A stretch of 64,000 nucleotides of DNA from JBKHYJ01 sp046565505. Lineage in GTDB: Bacteria > Acidobacteriota > Blastocatellia > UBA7656. The position numbers were made by a program, and so were the translations under genes. The DNA is taken from contig JBKHYJ010000044.1 in NCBI GenBank assembly GCA_046565505.1, positions 18,532-82,531 of the forward strand, given 5' to 3'. The notes under the pieces are model-generated. The model saw only the letters and a program-made list of their open reading frames with translations. It did no database searches and was not told where the DNA came from. Each line of letters opens with the position of its first letter. Positions within the stretch are counted from its first letter, which is position 1. Shown piece after piece: positions 60,586-64,000 of the stretch.

Positions 60586-62997
60586 CTACTCGTACCTCAA
60601 GGCGACCATAGGGTCCACCCTCGTCGCGCGCCGCGCGGGGATGTAGCTCGCGACGAAAGCCACCGCCATCAACATCAAAGATATTGCGCCGAACGTCAGC
60701 GGGTCCGTCGCGGTCACCCCGAAAAGCAGACTCTCCATCAACCGGGTCAGCGCGACGGCGGCCGCCAACCCTATGCAGACGCCGGCCGAGGTCAGCATCA
60801 CGCCCTGCCCCACGACGAGCCCCAACACGTCCCTGGGACTGGCTCCCAGAGCCATTCTGACGCCTATCTCGTGCGTGCGCTGCGTGACAGAGTAGCTCAT
60901 CACGCCGTAGAGCCCGACCGCCGCCATCACCAGTGCCACGGCCGCAAAGACGCCGAGCAGCAGCATGGAGAACCGCTGCTGCGCGACCGAATCCGCCAGG
61001 ACCTCGGCCAAAGGTCTGATGGCGGATATGGGCTGATCCTTGTCTATCCCGGAGACGGCGGCGCGTATTGCCGCGCCCAGGGTCGCCGGGTCGGCGTCGG
61101 AGCGCAGCACGAGCGTCATACCATTATTCGGCTCCTGCGCGAACGACATGTATGTTTGCGGCGGAGTCTCCTGGTCCAACCCGTCATGCTTCACGTCGCC
61201 CACTACGCCCACTATCTCGCGGAAAGCTTCCGGGCCATTCGTAACGGATATGCGCTTGCCTATCGGGTCTTCGTCGGGGAAGAACCGCCGGGCCATAGTC
61301 TCGTTGATGACGGCCACGCGCGCCGCGCCAGCCGCGTCGCGGTCCGTGAAGGCGCGACCCCTCAACAGGGGGATGCCCATAGCTTTAAAGTAATCGGGGC
61401 TGACGGCGTAATACTTCGTGGTCGGCAAATCGCTGTCGCGCACGGCCGGCCGGCCCTGGATTGTGAACCCGAGCATGAAGTTGTCGAGGAATGGCATCGA
61501 AACGGTCGCGCCCGCCGACTGCACGCGCGGCAGCGCCCGGACGCTTTGCAAGAGCCGATTCAAAAACGCCGCCTTCTGCTCGTCGTCCGCGTATTGCTTC
61601 TGCGGCAGGACTAGCCTGACCATCAGCGCGTTATTGGGATTAAAGCCGGGGTCAACTTGCCGCAGGCGCAGAAAGCTTCTGATCATCAGGCCGCCGCCCG
61701 CCAGCAATACGAGCGCGAGCGCGACTTCGGCGACGACGAGCGCATTGCGCATTCGCTGCCGGCGTACGCCCCCGGTCGAGCCGCGCCCGCCGGACTCTTT
61801 CAGCGTCTCGTTGAGGTCGGGCTTCGACGCTTGCAGGGCCGGGGCGAGGCCGAAAATCACCCCCGTCAATACCGTCACCGCCAGCGTAAAGAGGAGCGCG
61901 TTGCCATCTAGGGCGACATCCTTCACGCGCGGCAGGTCGGCGGGCGCGAGCGCGAGCAGCGTATCCATGCCCCACGCGGCCAGCATCAGCCCGCAGGCCC
62001 CGCCCGCGAGCGCGAGTATCACGCTCTCCGTAAGCAACTGGCGAGCTATGCGCCAGCGGCCCGCGCCCATCGCCATGCGGATTGCGATCTCTTTCTGCCG
62101 CGACGCCGACCGCGCGAGCAGCAGGTTCGCCACGTTCGCGCATGCGATGAGCAGGACGAAGGCGACGGCACCTAGCAGCACAAGCAACGCGGGCCTGATC
62201 TTCCCGACGGCATAATCGAGCATGGGGACCACCTTCGCGTCCCACCCGGCGTTTGTATCGGCGTGGTCTTCGGCGATGCGGGTCGCGATTGTGCTCATTT
62301 CGCTCTGCGCCTGCTCTACGCTGACGCCGGGCTTGAGCCGCCCTACGACGCCCAGGCCATGCGCGCCATATTGAGTTCGCTCGAACGGCTCGATAGCCAT
62401 CGGCATCCAGAGTTCGGTCGTGCGCTCGGGGAATTTGAAGCCCGGCGGCATGATGGCGACGACCGTGTAGCTGTTGCCGCCGAGGTTGATCGTCCGGCCG
62501 ACCAGGTTCGGGTCGGCGCCGAATCGCCGCCGCCACAACCCGTGGCTGACGGCGACGACGTTCGCGCGGCCCGGCTGGTCTTCCTCCGCCAGGAAATCGC
62601 GCCCCGCCGCCGGGCTGACCCCCAGCAAGGTGAACGTGCCCGCGGACACGCGCGCGGCGCGAATGCGCTCGGGCTCCCCGTCGCTTATAAGGTTGTATGA
62701 CGCGGACCTGTACGCGGCCAACTGCTCGAAGGCGGTGTTTTGAGATTGCCAGTCGAGGAAGCTCGCTGCCGACGCGGGCACGTCCGAGTGCTTCGGGGGG
62801 TTTGCTTCTCTAATCTCGAGGAGCCGCTCCGGCTCTCCGTAGGGGAGGGGTTTCAGCAGCACCGTGTTTATGACGCTGAAGATCGCGGCGTTCGCCCCGA
62901 TCCCCAGCGCGAGGGCCAGAACCGCCGCCGCGCTCAAACCTCTATGCTTCAATAAGAGTCGAACGCCATAGCGCATGTCGTTAATAAGAGTTCCCAT
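60586..62997 (-). CDS. ADOP-type MacB/FtsX permease
   Basis: An 803-residue duplicated permease, second of its kind in the window. It begins MGTLINDMRYGVRLLLKHRG, then TM1 LSAAAVLALALGIGANAAIF, a MacB core (VVAVSHGLWRRRFGADPNLV), an FtsX block (LLGAVAFVLLIACANVANLL), a second core and a last FtsX block (QRTHEIGVRMALGASPRDVL), ending VALRYE. ATG at 62997 with GAGGAT upstream is preferred to a longer GTG/ATG form at 63051. No ATPase gene is adjacent. Efflux or lipoprotein/peptide export is presumed; substrate unknown. It matches the first ADOP permease in domain order and in many identical motifs. Confidence 0.9.
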   Translation of the reverse strand: MGTLINDMRYGVRLLLKHRGLSAAAVLALALGIGANAAIFSVINTVLLKPLPYGEPERLLEIREANPPKHSDVPASAASFLDWQSQNTAFEQLAAYRSASYNLISDGEPERIRAARVSAGTFTLLGVSPAAGRDFLAEEDQPGRANVVAVSHGLWRRRFGADPNLVGRTINLGGNSYTVVAIMPPGFKFPERTTELWMPMAIEPFERTQYGAHGLGVVGRLKPGVSVEQAQSEMSTIATRIAEDHADTNAGWDAKVVPMLDYAVGKIRPALLVLLGAVAFVLLIACANVANLLLARSASRQKEIAIRMAMGAGRWRIARQLLTESVILALAGGACGLMLAAWGMDTLLALAPADLPRVKDVALDGNALLFTLAVTVLTGVIFGLAPALQASKPDLNETLKESGGRGSTGGVRRQRMRNALVVAEVALALVLLAGGGLMIRSFLRLRQVDPGFNPNNALMVRLVLPQKQYADDEQKAAFLNRLLQSVRALPRVQSAGATVSMPFLDNFMLGFTIQGRPAVRDSDLPTTKYYAVSPDYFKAMGIPLLRGRAFTDRDAAGAARVAVINETMARRFFPDEDPIGKRISVTNGPEAFREIVGVVGDVKHDGLDQETPPQTYMSFAQEPNNGMTLVLRSDADPATLGAAIRAAVSGIDKDQPISAIRPLAEVLADSVAQQRFSMLLLGVFAAVALVMAAVGLYGVMSYSVTQRTHEIGVRMALGASPRDVLGLVVGQGVMLTSAGVCIGLAAAVALTRLMESLLFGVTATDPLTFGAISLMLMAVAFVASYIPARRATRVDPMVALRYE

Positions 62998-63284
62998 CTG
63001 TTGATCCTCAATCCTCTCAGGCTCGACCGTCCGTTCTTCATGTGAAATCAAGAAAAGCTACGTTCTCCCCTTACGGATTGTTCACTTCGATCAATCGTCG
63101 CAAGCGAGCAACCCCGGCCCGCTTGCGACGGCATTAATCGAACGGCAAGGCCTGTTGTCAAGGGCGATGCGACGGAGGGGGCGGCCGTCTGAATCATCGG
63201 AATCAGCGTCGAATCAGGTAAGATAATGGCGGGTCGATAGATGCGATGGGCGCTTGCGCCGGCGCCCGCTCGCAAAACCGAAGC

Positions 63285-64000
63285 TCATTTTGATGGCCTC
63301 GCGCCGGGCGGCGCAGAGACTATGGCGTTGCTGATGCTGGCGTTAAGATTAATGAGCGACGCTTTGATTATTAAGGGGTACGTGGGGGCGTTCAAGCTGG
63401 TATAAAACAGCGAGCCGTTCTTGTAATAATTCACATGCCCGGCTTCAACCGCTATGCGGAACGAGTCGCCGCTCTGGTAGGTGGTCTCCGCCGCGTAGGC
63501 CCCGCTCTCGCGCACCTCCGCAGAGCCCGAGGCGGTCAGCTTTATCGCGAAATCTATTCCCGCGAAATCAGTCCCGGCCGAGCCCTCGGCCGCGAGCCCG
63601 CAATACCTGGTCTTATTCGTTTCCGCGGCGGTGAACTCCACCCACGCGTCACCAGCCGCTATCGATTGCCGCGACCTCGCGCCCGCGTCCGGGGCGTCAT
63701 CCCGCCCGCCGATTTTCTGCAAGGTGTTAGCCGCGGCGGCGGCACGCAGAATATCTACCCACATGACGTTTTGCCGCGCGCCGCCACCGGCTACGGCCAA
63801 CGCGGATTCTCGTGCCACGCCCGAGGGAGCCGTGATGCCGGGGGCCGCAGGTTGTGCCTCCGGGCCTGATGCGGGAGGGATCCTACATATGAAGACGTCC
63901 GTGCGGTCGGCCGAACCCCAGTTGCTCGTGTACACCGCGTACCTCCCGTCCCTGCTCACGTTCGCCCGCGGGCTGTCCCAGTAACCCCTGTACACGCTAC
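63285..64000 (-). CDS. Propeller/lectin-like protein, N-terminus outside window
   Basis: The C-terminal 238 residues of a larger protein whose frame is open through base 64000. The first visible part, SVYRGYWDSPRANVSRDGRY and AVYTSNWGSADRTDVFICRI, looks like the last blade of a WD40/TolB-type propeller. After a Pro/Ala linker comes a beta-rich domain: WVDILRAAAAANTLQKIGG, WVEFTAAETNKTRYCGLA, YQSGDSFRIAVEAGHVNYYK, NGSLFYTS. That pattern resembles carbohydrate- or surface-binding modules seen in exported proteins. Complete length, signal and function cannot be judged from this fragment. Confidence 0.75.
   Translation of the reverse strand, partial: SVYRGYWDSPRANVSRDGRYAVYTSNWGSADRTDVFICRIPPASGPEAQPAAPGITAPSGVARESALAVAGGGARQNVMWVDILRAAAAANTLQKIGGRDDAPDAGARSRQSIAAGDAWVEFTAAETNKTRYCGLAAEGSAGTDFAGIDFAIKLTASGSAEVRESGAYAAETTYQSGDSFRIAVEAGHVNYYKNGSLFYTSLNAPTYPLIIKASLINLNASISNAIVSAPPGARPSK

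Overview
The window is GC-rich, densely coded chromosomal DNA with no plasmid, phage or IS genes. Two ~800-residue MacB/FtsX-type permeases without an ATPase gene (the 'ADOP' type), BACON-domain propeller proteins and an ECF sigma / anti-sigma-like / HEAT-repeat block suggest an Acidobacteriota member, possibly Blastocatellia. This is inference from gene content; no rRNA or tRNA is visible.

Layout. (1) 1-19087, minus strand: one long exopolysaccharide (EPS) cluster, read from right to left. It holds a Wzz/BY-kinase, a flippase, nine glycosyltransferases of GT4/GT-B type, two methyltransferases, a Wzy/O-antigen-ligase-like polymerase and an asparagine-synthase-type amidotransferase, and it runs off the left edge. 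No priming glycosyltransferase is present. (2) 19993-24763, plus strand, divergent from the EPS cluster: a compact candidate RiPP locus. It has a PqqD-like recognition protein, a radical SAM/SPASM enzyme with a Cys/Gly-rich tail, a 59-residue three-Cys precursor-like peptide, an HPr-kinase-like enzyme, and a protein fusing an S26B-type peptidase to an NTP_transf_5-like domain. This is the best candidate for an undescribed system. (3) 24774-32814: ADOP permease, PNPOx-family protein divergent from a WYL regulator, cytosine-deaminase-like protein, acyl-CoA dehydrogenase and a polytopic membrane protein. (4) 33246-43394: secreted gingipain-type C25 peptidase, O-methyltransferase, S9 peptidase, and an acyl-CoA ligase with a phosphotriesterase-family hydrolase. 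(5) 43601-50793: secreted beta-propeller protein with two BACON domains next to a xylFGH-type sugar importer. (6) 50944-54892: lutABC lactate oxidation operon followed by a PhyH-type dioxygenase, with a 25-bp perfect hairpin between lutA and lutB. (7) 55096-60385: ECF sigma factor, anti-sigma-like membrane protein, two HEAT-repeat proteins and a DUF4097 protein, ended by a clear intrinsic terminator. (8) 60586-64000: a second ADOP permease and the C-terminal part of a propeller/lectin-like protein.

How parts may cooperate. The EPS genes form a Wzx/Wzy-type assembly line controlled by the BY-kinase. The divergent locus carries a PqqD / HprK-like / nucleotidyltransferase trio that resembles genes known beside EPS loci in other phyla, here together with a radical SAM enzyme and a Cys peptide. 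A modified peptide linked to EPS production or cell-surface biology is therefore plausible but unproven. The propeller protein and xylFGH could form a polysaccharide-to-pentose uptake path.
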